Positions 1 through 9,139 of a stretch of DNA of 64,000 nucleotides are shown here, one piece after another. Within the stretch, counting starts at the first letter, position 1. Each line of letters starts with the position of its first letter. The position numbers and the translations under genes are program-made. Under the pieces are notes generated by a model. It was given only the letters and a program-made list of their open reading frames with translations, was not told where the DNA came from and searched no databases. The DNA comes from Frateuria_A sp049727805. Lineage in GTDB: Bacteria; Pseudomonadota; Gammaproteobacteria; Xanthomonadales; Rhodanobacteraceae. The stretch spans positions 127,574-191,573 of the forward strand of contig NZ_JBCNYA010000003.1 of assembly GCF_049727805.1 (NCBI RefSeq), given 5' to 3'.

Positions 1-85
1 CCGACCGCTTCCCTCTGCCGGACGTTCTTGAGAAAGCACACATCGCCCTGATGCTTGGAAGACCAGGACTTCTTTCCACAGGGCC

Positions 86-841
86 ATGCTCGACAAGATC
101 CGAAACTGGCGCGTACACCGCACCGTCGCCCGGCACCCCATCGCCGAATCGTCATGGCAATACGCGCTTCGCCGGTGCGCCCCGGCGCGACGGCTGGGCG
201 CTTCGGACCAGGCCGCGCTGCGCGTGCTGGCCACGCTGTTCCTGCAGGACAAGGCGCTGGAACCGGTCCAGGGGCTGGAACTGGACGATGCCGACCGCGT
301 CCTGCTCGCGACCCACGCGTGCATCCCCATCCTGAAACTGGGGCTGGACTGGTATGACGGCTGGTACAGCGTCATCGTGTACCCGGACGCGTTCATTCCC
401 GACCGCACGCACACCGACGTGGCAGGCGTCGTTCACCAGACCCGCAACGTGATGGCGGGCGAGGCATGGGGACGCGGGCCGGTGATCCTGTCCTGGGCGG
501 ACGTGCTCGATGCCGGAAAGCGGCCCGGCCACAACGTGGTCATCCACGAAATGGCGCACAAGCTCGACATGCTCAACGGCGACGCCAACGGCTTCCCGCC
601 CCTGCACCGGCGCATGGACCGCCGCGCCTGGACGCAGGCCTTCTCGGGTGCGTGGAAGCGCCTGGCCGACGACCATCGCAACGGGCTTCCCTTGCCGATC
701 GACCCGTATGGCCTGGAAAACGAAGCTGAGTTCTTTGCGGTGGTCAGCGAGCAGTTTTTCGAGGCACCGGCGGCCTTGCGCCAGCATCTGCCCGAGGTCT
801 ACCGACAGCTCGAACAGTTCTACCGGCAGCACCCGTACTGA
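86..841 (+). CDS. mtfA: MtfA-like zinc-dependent peptidase (M90)
   Basis: 251 aa, close to the usual MtfA length. The zinc-peptidase motif HEMAH lies at residues 154-158, followed by the DMLNGDANG stretch typical of this family. A downstream glutamate in ENEAEFFAV is the likely third zinc ligand. In enterobacteria MtfA binds the repressor Mlc and has aminopeptidase activity; whether it does so here is inferred from homology. There is no signal peptide, so it is probably cytosolic. The ATG at 86 follows a weak AGGG. It converges with the next gene, 50 bp away. Confidence 0.9.
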   Translation: MLDKIRNWRVHRTVARHPIAESSWQYALRRCAPARRLGASDQAALRVLATLFLQDKALEPVQGLELDDADRVLLATHACIPILKLGLDWYDGWYSVIVYPDAFIPDRTHTDVAGVVHQTRNVMAGEAWGRGPVILSWADVLDAGKRPGHNVVIHEMAHKLDMLNGDANGFPPLHRRMDRRAWTQAFSGAWKRLADDHRNGLPLPIDPYGLENEAEFFAVVSEQFFEAPAALRQHLPEVYRQLEQFYRQHPY

Positions 842-892
842 GTGCGGGCGTCCGGGCCGTATCGCACCGGCGCAACCCAGCCGGATTGCGGT

Positions 893-1741
893 TCAACGCC
901 GGCCTCCCCAACTCCTCGGATCGATCGGGATGACGATGCGGGTGCGGTAGGCGTGCGCATCGAGATCCTTGAGGAAACCGATCCAGTCGTTCCAATGGTC
1001 GCCGTGGCCGGCGAAGGCGGCCTTGTCCCTCGCCAGCAGCCAGCGGTCGTAAGGAACCAGTTGCCCGTCGTCCGCTTTGGCAAAGGGATATTCGGCGGTC
1101 TCCAGGTACTGGTAGCGCCGGTACAGGCCGATCAGTTCGGTGCTCGAGTGGCCGGAGGGCGGCATGATGCCGTTCTTCAGGCCGTCGAACAGGTCGGACA
1201 TGTGGTTCATGATGTCCAGTTCGCCAGGCTTGAAGCCCAGCTCCGCGGCCTCGGCATCGGCCTGCGCCTGCAACTGAACCTGGGCCGCCGCTACCTGGGC
1301 CTGGAGCTTGTCCAGGTCGGCATTGCCCGTACTCTGCGGCGGCCGTTCGACAGCCTTCGGTTCCGGCGCCTTGGCCTGGATCACCAGGCCGGCATCGTAG
1401 GCCAGCGTCATGTCCTTCAGGTAGCGCGCGACCACGCCCTGCGGCATCAGCACCCTGGAGTAGCACCGGTTGACCGTGCCCAGCGGCACGTTGCGCATGC
1501 ACAGCCCCTGGGCGGCGAAGTCGCCCTGCCGGGTGCCGTCCGCCAGCGCCACCTTCTGGCCCGCGTAATACGCGCGCACGCTTTCGATGGAGTCATGGGT
1601 GAAGAAGAACTGGTAGTGGTCGTCGTCGGCCAGCGTGTCGTGCATGGCGCCGGGGTATACCGGTGCAAGCAGCACCTCGGCGGCCCGCACGGCAGGCGCC
1701 AGGAGCAGGCCGAGGACGATGACCAGCGAACGCATGCACAT
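893..1741 (-). CDS. Exported protein of unknown function
   Basis: About 282 aa. The ATG at 1741 is preceded by AAGGGAG at good spacing and opens directly into a signal peptide (MCMRSLVIVLGLLLAPAVRA, cleavage after ARA). The mature part contains a glutamine/alanine-rich helical stretch (around LDKLQAQVAAAQVQLQAQ) that could form a coiled coil. I recognise no catalytic motif or family. It is probably periplasmic. A longer frame upstream of 1741 has no ribosome site and is unlikely to be translated. Confidence 0.75.
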   Translation of the reverse strand: MCMRSLVIVLGLLLAPAVRAAEVLLAPVYPGAMHDTLADDDHYQFFFTHDSIESVRAYYAGQKVALADGTRQGDFAAQGLCMRNVPLGTVNRCYSRVLMPQGVVARYLKDMTLAYDAGLVIQAKAPEPKAVERPPQSTGNADLDKLQAQVAAAQVQLQAQADAEAAELGFKPGELDIMNHMSDLFDGLKNGIMPPSGHSSTELIGLYRRYQYLETAEYPFAKADDGQLVPYDRWLLARDKAAFAGHGDHWNDWIGFLKDLDAHAYRTRIVIPIDPRSWGGRR

Positions 1742-1983
1742 ATCGGCTCCCTTGATGATGCGGCGACCTACGCCGCGCCCATGCACATGGAAGCGCAAGA
1801 AGGCCGTGGCGCGCTTGACGGAGGCTTTAGGAACTCCTTACCCACCCTTTCGCCAAAGTCCCAGCCGCCCGCCCTCGACGCTGGCGCCGTCCGCGGCGCC
1901 AATGAGCAGGCGGGCGGCCTGGACCGCCCCACGGCGAGGGCGAAGCGAGCCGAGCCGGGTTGGGGGCACGCTAGACTACGCAC

Positions 1984-3024
1984 ATGAGTACCGACGCCCT
2001 CACCCTCATCCGTCCCGACGACTGGCACCTGCACCTGCGCGACGGCGCCTTGCTGGCTGCCGTGCTGCCGCACACTGCACGCTGCTTCGCGCGCGCCATC
2101 GTAATGCCGAACCTGAAGCCGGCGGTGACCACCGTGGCGCTGGCCCGCGCCTACCGCGAGCGCATCCTTGCCGCGCTGCCGGCAGGCATGACCTTCGAGC
2201 CGCTGATGACGCTGTACCTCACCGAGGCGACCACGCCCGCGGACATCGCCGAGGCGCGCGCCAGCGGCTTCGTGCATGCGGTCAAGTACTACCCGGCCGG
2301 CGCCACCACCAACGCGGCCAGCGGCGTCACCGACCTGCGCCGCTGCTACCCGGTGTTCGAGGCGATGCAGAAGCATGGATTGCCGCTGCTGATGCACGGC
2401 GAGGTCACCGACCCGGACGTCGACGTGTTCGACCGCGAACCGGTGTTCGTGGAACGCCACCTCACCACGCTGCTGCGCGACTTCCCGGCGCTGCGCATGG
2501 TGCTCGAACACATCACCACGCGCGAGGCGGCGCAGTTCGTGCGCGGCGCGCCGGCGCACCTCGGCGCCACCATCACGCCACAACATCTGCTGATGAACCG
2601 CAACGCCATCTTCGCCGGCGGCCTGCGCCCGCATGCCTATTGCCTGCCGGTGCTCAAGCGCGAAACCCATCGCCAGGCGCTCATCGAGGTGGCCACCAGC
2701 GGCGACCCGAGCTTCTTCCTGGGCACCGACAGCGCGCCGCATCCGCGCCACGCCAAGGAGAGCAGTTGCGGCTGCGCCGGCATCTATTCCGCGCACGCGG
2801 CCATCGAGCTCTATGCCGAGGCCTTCGAGGCGGCCGGTGCGCTGGACAGGCTGGAAGCCTTCGCCAGTATCCACGGTCCCGATTTCTACGGCCTGCCCCG
2901 CAACACCGGCACCATCACGCTGCACAGGCAGCCGTGGACGGTGCCCGAGGAGGTCGATTTCGGCGGCGTGCCCGGCGTGCCGATGCGCGCGGGCGAAACG
3001 ATTGCCTGGCGGCTGCAGGGCTGA
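1984..3024 (+). CDS. pyrC: Dihydroorotase (homodimeric class)
   Basis: 346 aa, matching the E. coli PyrC-type enzyme. It converts carbamoyl-aspartate to dihydroorotate in pyrimidine synthesis. All expected binuclear-zinc residues are visible: HLH at 15-17, the lysine that is carbamylated (K101 in AVKYYPAG), H138 (LLMHGE), H176 (LEHITT) and the catalytic D249 (GTDSAPHPRHAKE). The ATG at 1984 has no strong Shine-Dalgarno, but the protein starts where PyrC proteins normally do. It stands alone, not in a pyr operon. Confidence 0.97.
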   Translation: MSTDALTLIRPDDWHLHLRDGALLAAVLPHTARCFARAIVMPNLKPAVTTVALARAYRERILAALPAGMTFEPLMTLYLTEATTPADIAEARASGFVHAVKYYPAGATTNAASGVTDLRRCYPVFEAMQKHGLPLLMHGEVTDPDVDVFDREPVFVERHLTTLLRDFPALRMVLEHITTREAAQFVRGAPAHLGATITPQHLLMNRNAIFAGGLRPHAYCLPVLKRETHRQALIEVATSGDPSFFLGTDSAPHPRHAKESSCGCAGIYSAHAAIELYAEAFEAAGALDRLEAFASIHGPDFYGLPRNTGTITLHRQPWTVPEEVDFGGVPGVPMRAGETIAWRLQG

Positions 3025-3088
3025 GCGGCTCCTAGCGGCGGAACAGGCGCAATGGATCGTCCACCGCGCCTGTCGTCATCGCCAGGAC

Positions 3089-4948
3089 CTAGAGCTGGAA
3101 GCTCGAAATCCGCGTCGCCCAGTTGCCCAGGGCTCCACGGGTGCCACCGCACTGGAACATCGGCGGGGTCAGGTACTCGGCCAGCGTGCAGGAATGCGCG
3201 ATGTATTCCGAGGCTGTCCAGATCGTGTTGCCGTCGGCCGCGGCCGCACCGTAATCGCCCCAGCGCGGCCGGTCGCCCCCGAGGTAGGGAATGCCGGTGA
3301 AGCCGTCCCACGGACCGGCGCCTGCCTTGGCGATGTGCACGTCGCCAGCGCCTTTCTTCGCATCGAAGCTGGCATAACCGGCGCTGGGATAATCGCCCGG
3401 TCCCACCACGGTGAAGGCGATCACGCCCCGCCCGCTCTGCGTCACCGCCGAGGTGCCGTAGGTCAGGTTGGCATCGGACAACGCCAGGGTCCCATTGGCG
3501 AAGACACCGCCCGCCTTCGGGTCGATCGCGAAGTAGGCGATGCCCGAACCATGGCTGCCGTCACCGAGCAGCACGTCGGTATCGAGCGTTCCCCATACCT
3601 TGCCGTTGGCGAAGCTCACCTGCTGCATGCGGGAGTCGTTCACCGCCAGCGGGCGCGGCGCGGGATACACGATGGTCGGGTAGCCCAGGTAGGTCGGTGC
3701 GCATCCGGGTGCCGCAAAGCAGTCCCGCAGCGGCGCGCTGCCAGGCCGCTGCCGGGCCAGGCTGGTGGGCACGCCGTAGGTCTGCACGCTCACCGGCGAC
3801 ACGTTCAGCGTGAGCGCCATCGGATCGCTGTCGATGGCCTGCGTGTTGGACACCGCCCACAGCCACACGGTGTTGGAGACGCCCTCGTCGTAGAACACCG
3901 CGTCGGAGCTGAGCAGATACTCGGTGCCGCCATGCGCGCCGGCATACTGCCCGCCCGAAGAGACCGCCGGCCAGACGGTGAACGCGGGCGCCGGCACGCT
4001 GGGATCGCCGGCGTTGAACAGCACCACATTGGGCTCCGGATCGCCCGCCACCAGCGCCTGCTTGGAGATCGCGTAGATCTGCGCCCCGTAGAACCCCGGA
4101 CCGAACAGCGAGAACTCGTTCGTGGTCAGGAAGATCGCATGCGCGTCCGCGCCGATGTGCGGGTAATCGCCCAGGCAGAAGCCTTCACTGCAGCCGTGGT
4201 CCGGCGTCCCGTCCGTGCCGTTGTTCTGCACCGGCAAGTGGTAGATGGTCCACGCACCGGTGGGATCGGCCGTCTGGCTGACCGCGAGGTCCAGGTGGTT
4301 GGTGCCCGACAGCGCCGAGGTCGTGCCCACGCGGTCGAGCGTCAGCACGACATGGAACCAGCGGCGCGTGTCCGCGTCGTAGTAGCAGGACGGATCGGTG
4401 ATGCTCGGCCCGTAGGCGCCGGTGGTGCGGTTGATCGCCGCCGGGTAGTGGTAGAACGTGTTGAGATCGACCGGCCCGACCCGTTCATGGCCGGCACGGT
4501 CATAGATTGCGAATACGTCGTTGACGCTCTCCACCACGAAGCCGTTGCCGGCGCACAGGCCCTGGTCCGGCGGCTCCACCGAGAACTGGTTGCCGTTGTT
4601 GGCGTAGCGCTGGTCGAAGAAATCCAGGCCGTCGAAACCGCCGGTGAGCTCGGGGTTCGACTTGGCGCGCCACGCATGGCCCATGCTGTTGAGGCCGGCA
4701 TGATGCCCGTGAGAGAGGGTGCGGTTGACCACCGGCTCCTCGCCGAGGTCGTCGCCGTCGCCGGAGTCGGCGTCTCCGGCCGTCATGGCCGGATCCTGCT
4801 CCAGGCTGGTCAGGGGTGCTCCGCCCACGGTCGTGCTCGTGGGTACCGTGGTATCGCCTTTGTGCAGTTTGAGCGTGATGGGAGTGGCTCCCATCGCACC
4901 GGTGGCAAACCCCATCGCCGCAAGGGCGATGATCAGTCGCGTTTTCAT
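3089..4948 (-). CDS. Large secreted protein of unknown function
   Basis: About 619 aa starting at the ATG at 4948, which sits behind AAAGGAGA. A signal peptide (MKTRLIIALAAMGFATGAMGA) is obvious. The mature protein is rich in Gly, Asp, Tyr and Trp, with several cysteines and recurrent stretches such as DPSCYYDADTRRWFHVV, which looks like a beta-propeller or other all-beta secreted fold. I see no catalytic signature and name no family. The next gene in the same direction (5388-6191) is also a secreted protein of unknown role, with about 440 bp between them. Confidence 0.8.
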   Translation of the reverse strand: MKTRLIIALAAMGFATGAMGATPITLKLHKGDTTVPTSTTVGGAPLTSLEQDPAMTAGDADSGDGDDLGEEPVVNRTLSHGHHAGLNSMGHAWRAKSNPELTGGFDGLDFFDQRYANNGNQFSVEPPDQGLCAGNGFVVESVNDVFAIYDRAGHERVGPVDLNTFYHYPAAINRTTGAYGPSITDPSCYYDADTRRWFHVVLTLDRVGTTSALSGTNHLDLAVSQTADPTGAWTIYHLPVQNNGTDGTPDHGCSEGFCLGDYPHIGADAHAIFLTTNEFSLFGPGFYGAQIYAISKQALVAGDPEPNVVLFNAGDPSVPAPAFTVWPAVSSGGQYAGAHGGTEYLLSSDAVFYDEGVSNTVWLWAVSNTQAIDSDPMALTLNVSPVSVQTYGVPTSLARQRPGSAPLRDCFAAPGCAPTYLGYPTIVYPAPRPLAVNDSRMQQVSFANGKVWGTLDTDVLLGDGSHGSGIAYFAIDPKAGGVFANGTLALSDANLTYGTSAVTQSGRGVIAFTVVGPGDYPSAGYASFDAKKGAGDVHIAKAGAGPWDGFTGIPYLGGDRPRWGDYGAAAADGNTIWTASEYIAHSCTLAEYLTPPMFQCGGTRGALGNWATRISSFQL

Positions 4949-5342
4949 GTGAACGGTCTCCTTTGATCCATACAGGCTAGGTGACCGCGTCCCCCTGTCA
5001 GGCGCCGCCGTCGATCGGGCCGACGAGCGTCTACGCAAGTGCGCACGCAGGTGCGCGCGCGCCACGATACTCGCGCGGTCGGCGAGTTGCATTCGTTCGC
5101 GGGAAGCGTTTCCGGTGGCGCTCCACGCTTGCCGATCCGGCGCCGGTCAGCGGCAGCGCATCGGCCTCTCTGTGGCCGGGGCAGCACACCGGGCGCGACC
5201 GGCAAGCACGTCTTGCGACGTAATCCCACAGCGTTGCGATGCGATGGCGATGGTGGTCGATGTAGCGCACGTTCCTGCGCCCGAAGGGAGGGCACGAGTG
5301 CCGTCCATTGCCCCCAGCCGAGGTCGTCAGCAGCAGAACGCA
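4949..5342. other. Intergenic region upstream of the secreted protein
   Basis: About 390 bp without a convincing gene. It must hold the promoter of the gene starting at 4948. The sequence is GC-rich, with CG-alternating stretches around 5040-5065. No operator or RNA gene is recognisable. Confidence 0.5.
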
Positions 5343-5369
5343 ACCGCCCCGGTACGAGGCCGGGGCGGT
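5343..5369 (-). terminator. GC-rich hairpin after the secreted-protein gene
   Basis: Ten-base arms ACCGCCCCGG and CCGGGGCGGT pair around a 7-base loop, about 20 bp beyond the stop codon of the gene at 5388-6191. There is no T-run after the stem on the minus strand, so it is a stable 3'-end hairpin rather than a classical intrinsic terminator. Confidence 0.5.
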
Positions 5370-5387
5370 GCGTCGCCTGTCAGCGCA

Positions 5388-6191
5388 TCAGTTGACGGGA
5401 ATCTTGTAGTTGCCGTGGTTGTCGATCGGGCAGGCACATTCATTGCCGACCAGCTTCGGATCGAACTTGAACAGCGGGATCCGGCTGGTGAGATAGGCCG
5501 CCGTCGCCCGGTAGGCGTTCAATCCGTACGGAGGCGCGGCCGAGCCGAAGGTGTTGGCACCCGGCGTGGTGAGCACCTGGATGAGCGTGGGCATGGCCGG
5601 CGAAGGCGTGATGTAGAAACTGGGCACGACGGTGTCGTTGAACGCGGCGTACTTGTCCACGCCAACCAGATCCCACGCACCCTGCGAGGCGTTGCGCCAG
5701 AAGCCCGGCGAGCACCACGCACCCGGCGTCCTGAGCGGCTGACAGCCGTGGCTGACCACCAGTTGCACGTTGCCCTTGACGTAGCCCTCGTAGGTCGCCG
5801 TCACCGGCGTGCCGACCAGCTTCCTGTAGAGGTAGTAGCTGCTGGCATACTTGAACGTGCCGCCTACCTTGATCATCTGCACGGTCTTGTTCGGCAGGTG
5901 CAGCGTGGCCGAGGTCGCTCCGTTGGCGGTCAGCACCCAGACCAGGTAGCCGTCGCCGGTCCGGTAAGGCAGCCCAGGGCCGTGCCAGTTCGCGAACTGG
6001 CCGGTACCGCCGTCGTCGGCGATTTCCTGCCCGACCAGGCCGCAGCGCTCGTCGTTGAGGTTGTGGGTGTTGCCGTCCCAGGAGAACCCCTGGCCGGTGT
6101 AGGTGACGACGGTCGTCGCCCAGGCCGGTGCCGCCAGCAGGGTCAGCAAGAGCGCCAGCACGGGCGCGCCGAACACGCGTGTGATTTTCAT
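5388..6191 (-). CDS. Secreted protein with a CSPGFWRN motif
   Basis: 267 aa from the ATG at 6191, with GGAG upstream. It has a clear signal peptide ending at APAWA. The mature part carries several cysteines and a CSPGFWRN segment, which resembles the C-x-P-G-[YF]-W-[KR] motif seen in assorted bacterial surface or secreted proteins. No enzymatic motif is visible and the function is unknown. It is probably released or periplasmic. Confidence 0.75.
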   Translation of the reverse strand: MKITRVFGAPVLALLLTLLAAPAWATTVVTYTGQGFSWDGNTHNLNDERCGLVGQEIADDGGTGQFANWHGPGLPYRTGDGYLVWVLTANGATSATLHLPNKTVQMIKVGGTFKYASSYYLYRKLVGTPVTATYEGYVKGNVQLVVSHGCQPLRTPGAWCSPGFWRNASQGAWDLVGVDKYAAFNDTVVPSFYITPSPAMPTLIQVLTTPGANTFGSAAPPYGLNAYRATAAYLTSRIPLFKFDPKLVGNECACPIDNHGNYKIPVN

Positions 6192-6371
6192 GGATGTGCT
6201 CCTTCGACGCCGCCATGGCGTGGGGAGGGCGCAGCATGCTGCGCGCGGCAGGGCCGGGTTAATACTCCGATCGGAGTACGCCAGGCGGACACGGCCGGAA
6301 TGGCTACACACCGCTCTCACGCAGGAAACCAATACTTCGCGCAGGCGTGGGAGACACCGCGGGAGGGCGGC

Positions 6372-7046
6372 ATGATCCCCATCGTGCTCGGCGGTCCGGA
6401 CCTGGTTCTCCGACGCCTGCTGGCGTCCGTCGTGCGGCGCGTGGATGGCCTGGAGCTGCGCGGCGAGGCGGCCACGCCCCTCGCCCTCCAGATGCTGTTG
6501 GCCAGCCATCGCCCTACCGTGCTCGTGCTCGATGCCCGCTGGGTGCAGGCCGGCAGCCATCTGCTCGGCGAACTGCTGACGCGGCCGGCGTCGCCGCGTG
6601 TACTGCTGCACGCCGCGAGCCTCGATCGGCCGGAAATCCTTGCGGCCGTGATGCAGGGCGTGCACGGCTGCCTGCCCAGCGATGCGCACCCCGCGTTGTG
6701 GGCCCAGGCGATCCAGGCCGTGCACGCGGGCGAAGCGTGGATCCCGCGCGGGCTGATGACCCAGGCCCTGGCCTGCATGAGGCAATGGCTGTCCGCGCCG
6801 CTGCTGGCCTCGGCGCCCATGGACCAGCTCACCCAGCGCCAGCACGAGATCGTGCGCTGGGTGGCGCAGGGGCTGAGCAACAAGGAGATCGGGCGGCACA
6901 TGGGCATCAGCCCCACCACGGTGAAGACCCACCTGCACAACATCTTCGAGCGAGCGGGCATCAGCGGCAGGCAGCAACTGGCGGTCCGTGCGCTGAGTCC
7001 CGCGCCGGATGAGCAAGCGGCGAGCCGGAACATGGACGACCGATAG
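6372..7046 (+). CDS. LuxR-family response-regulator-like transcription factor
   Basis: 224 aa. Residues 1 to about 120 look like a receiver domain: hydrophobic strand IPIVLGG, a central aspartate in VLVLDARW, and GCLPSD where the usual lysine of CheY-like domains would be expected. The acidic cluster near the N-terminus is weak, so phosphorylation is doubtful. The C-terminal LuxR HTH is clear (LTQRQHEIVRWVAQGLSNKE through TVKTHLHNIF). The ATG at 6372 follows GGGAGG. No sensor kinase is adjacent. Confidence 0.88.
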   Translation: MIPIVLGGPDLVLRRLLASVVRRVDGLELRGEAATPLALQMLLASHRPTVLVLDARWVQAGSHLLGELLTRPASPRVLLHAASLDRPEILAAVMQGVHGCLPSDAHPALWAQAIQAVHAGEAWIPRGLMTQALACMRQWLSAPLLASAPMDQLTQRQHEIVRWVAQGLSNKEIGRHMGISPTTVKTHLHNIFERAGISGRQQLAVRALSPAPDEQAASRNMDDR

Positions 7047-7124
7047 ACGTCCACGCCCGCCAGCCGACGACGGCCCGGCGCCGGATGGAGTCCCGCCAGC
7101 CGCTTTATCCGATCCGCACAGGGC

Positions 7125-8024
7125 TCACGGCCGGTGCTTCGATGCGCCCGACATACGATACCGGTGGTCGTCGAACATCGCCGGCAGCCATGCATAACGC
7201 AGCGTCGCCTCCGTGCCGGCGGGCTGCGCCGGCAGGGTCATCTCGCTCACGTAGTGATGCAGGGTTTCTCCCAGCGCAGGATCGGGCACCGCATCGAGCA
7301 ACCAGGCGTGCGCCAGCGAACCGTCCGGCCGGAAGGCCAGCAGGTAGTCGGCGAAACCCGACTGCGCGGCGAAGCGTCCTTCCGGCGTGACCACGGACCG
7401 CTCTTTCGGCTTGGGCCGGGGCGACTTTCCGCCGAAGTGGCTGCTGGTACCCGCGCGGATGCCCGCATCGTGCTGGGCGATGAAGCTCGCGACGTCCGGC
7501 ATCACCTGCGGGATGCTCGAGCGTCCCAGCTTGTCGAGGATGCGCTGCACCAGCTCGGCGGTGTAACCCTCCGGCGGACGCTCGCCGTCGGGCAGCAGCA
7601 TGGCGTAGTGGGCGAAGACCTGCGCCCAGATCATGGCCTCGCGATACTTGCGGGTGGCCAGCTTGATCTCGGCCATCTTGGCCATCGCGAGCAGGCTGCC
7701 GCGCAGCGCCGCGTTGCCCAGGTACAGCGTCGCCTTGTCCAGGTCCTGGGCCACCAGTGCGCCGGAGGCGTGCGGCCCCATCTGGTACAGCGATCCGAGC
7801 AGGTACAGCTCGCCCTGGTCGGCGTCCTGCGCGTGCTTCTCGATCCCTGCAAGCATCTGCTGGCGTGCGGCCAGCGGTTGCTGCGGATCGAGGATCACCG
7901 ACCATGCCTTGATGGAGTCGTCCTTAGCGGGCGCGACGGCCAGCGACGGCGGAGCAAACCCCATTCCAACCATCAGGCACGCCAACGCGACCACGTGGCG
8001 AAGCCGAAAGCCTGCACCAGACAT
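7125..8024 (-). CDS. Exported helical-repeat (Sel1/TPR-like) protein
   Basis: 299 aa starting behind AAGGAGC. The N-terminus is a signal peptide ending near PPSLAVA. Residues 60-170 are helical and contain segments such as GELYLLGSLYQMG and ATLYLGNAALRG, which have Sel1/TPR-like spacing. The C-terminal third (about 215-290) is a separate domain without a recognised family, possibly TonB-like given its alternating strand pattern. Periplasmic localisation is likely. Function unknown. Confidence 0.75.
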   Translation of the reverse strand: MSGAGFRLRHVVALACLMVGMGFAPPSLAVAPAKDDSIKAWSVILDPQQPLAARQQMLAGIEKHAQDADQGELYLLGSLYQMGPHASGALVAQDLDKATLYLGNAALRGSLLAMAKMAEIKLATRKYREAMIWAQVFAHYAMLLPDGERPPEGYTAELVQRILDKLGRSSIPQVMPDVASFIAQHDAGIRAGTSSHFGGKSPRPKPKERSVVTPEGRFAAQSGFADYLLAFRPDGSLAHAWLLDAVPDPALGETLHHYVSEMTLPAQPAGTEATLRYAWLPAMFDDHRYRMSGASKHRP

Positions 8025-8260
8025 GAGCCTGCTCCTTCAGTCAGCCTTGCCGAGCATGCGCCCGGGCCCGGCGGGCCATCAACCCGGCAGGACCACGCGG
8101 CCGCCTGCGGGAATCCAGAGACGGGACAGGACGCAACCGGCCGAGCGCGATCCGACCCCACGGGTTTCGCACCACGTGAACTAGTGGTAAGTGAACCTGT
8201 GCCGTTCGGTGTGTACTGCCTCCGATGCCATGTCACCTGATGCCCCACGGGAGTTGCTCC

Positions 8261-9127
8261 ATGCGCCTACTGCCACGCGTCTTCCTGATTTCCGGACTCG
8301 CAATTGCCTCCACCATCGCCAGCGCCGCTCCTCTACCTGGCACGCACGACCTTCGTGTCATGAGCTTCAACGTGCGCTACGGCGAAGCGGACGATGGCAT
8401 CAACGCCTGGCCCAAGCGCCGTGACCTGATGGTCCGCGTCATCAGGCAGGAACATCCCGACATCCTGGGCACGCAGGAACTGCTCTCGCCACAGGCCGAT
8501 TTCCTGCAGCAGCACCTGCCTGGCTACACCTGGTTCGGCATGGGCCGCAACGGCAACGAGATCAACGAGAACGGCAACGAGCACATGGGCGTCTTCTACG
8601 ACAAGACGCGGCTGGAGGTGCTCGAGTCCGGCAACTTCTGGTTCTCCGATACGCCGGACAAGCCGGGAAGCATAGGCCCCGGCCTGTTGATGCCGCGCAT
8701 GGTCACCTGGGCGAAGTTCCAGGACCGCCGCAGCGGCAAGCAGTTCTACTACTACGACACGCACTTTCCCTACAAGGACGGCAAGGCGGCCGAAGCGACC
8801 CGCGAGTGGTGCGCCGCGAAGATCCGGCAGCGCCTGGCCCGGCTGCCCACGACGTTGCCGTTCATCCTCACCGGCGACTTCAACACCACGCCGGACAGCA
8901 AGACGCATGCGTCGCTGACCGAAGTCCTGCACGATGCGCGCACGTCGGCGCCTCGGCACGAAGGCCCGGAGGGCACCTTCCACAACTTCACAGGCCATGC
9001 GGACAAGCGCATCGACTGGATCCTCTATCGCGGCGTGACAGCCGACGACGTGCGCACGATCACCACGCACGAGGGCAAGGTCTACCCGTCGGATCATTTC
9101 CCGGTAGTCGCCGATTTCAGCTGGTAG
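8261..9127 (+). CDS. Exported endonuclease/exonuclease/phosphatase-fold hydrolase
   Basis: 288 aa from the ATG at 8261, with GGGAG at -10, opening into a signal peptide ending IASA. Motifs of the EEP superfamily are all present: MSFNVRYG near the mature start, the metal-binding Glu in LGTQELL, YDTHFPYKDG, TGDFNTTPDS and the C-terminal SDHFPVVADF. Relatives include exported nucleases, phosphodiesterases and sphingomyelinases; the substrate cannot be told from sequence. An upstream ATG at 8225 has no ribosome site. Confidence 0.88.
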   Translation: MRLLPRVFLISGLAIASTIASAAPLPGTHDLRVMSFNVRYGEADDGINAWPKRRDLMVRVIRQEHPDILGTQELLSPQADFLQQHLPGYTWFGMGRNGNEINENGNEHMGVFYDKTRLEVLESGNFWFSDTPDKPGSIGPGLLMPRMVTWAKFQDRRSGKQFYYYDTHFPYKDGKAAEATREWCAAKIRQRLARLPTTLPFILTGDFNTTPDSKTHASLTEVLHDARTSAPRHEGPEGTFHNFTGHADKRIDWILYRGVTADDVRTITTHEGKVYPSDHFPVVADFSW

Positions 9128-9139
9128 GCCAAGCCCAGT

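Noticed and set aside
2633..4966. 777-codon open frame on the plus strand
   Set aside because: It is antisense to a secreted protein with a good ribosome site and signal peptide, and its translation is Arg/Val/Gly-rich with no motif.
5115..6371. Upstream extension of the LuxR-type regulator
   Set aside because: The extension is antisense to the CSPGFWRN protein. The ATG at 6372 has a good ribosome site and starts the receiver-like domain.
8178..8205. REP-like head near GGTAAGTGAACCTGTGCCG
   Set aside because: The match to the TGAACCTGACCCC core is partial and there is no partner or tail nearby.
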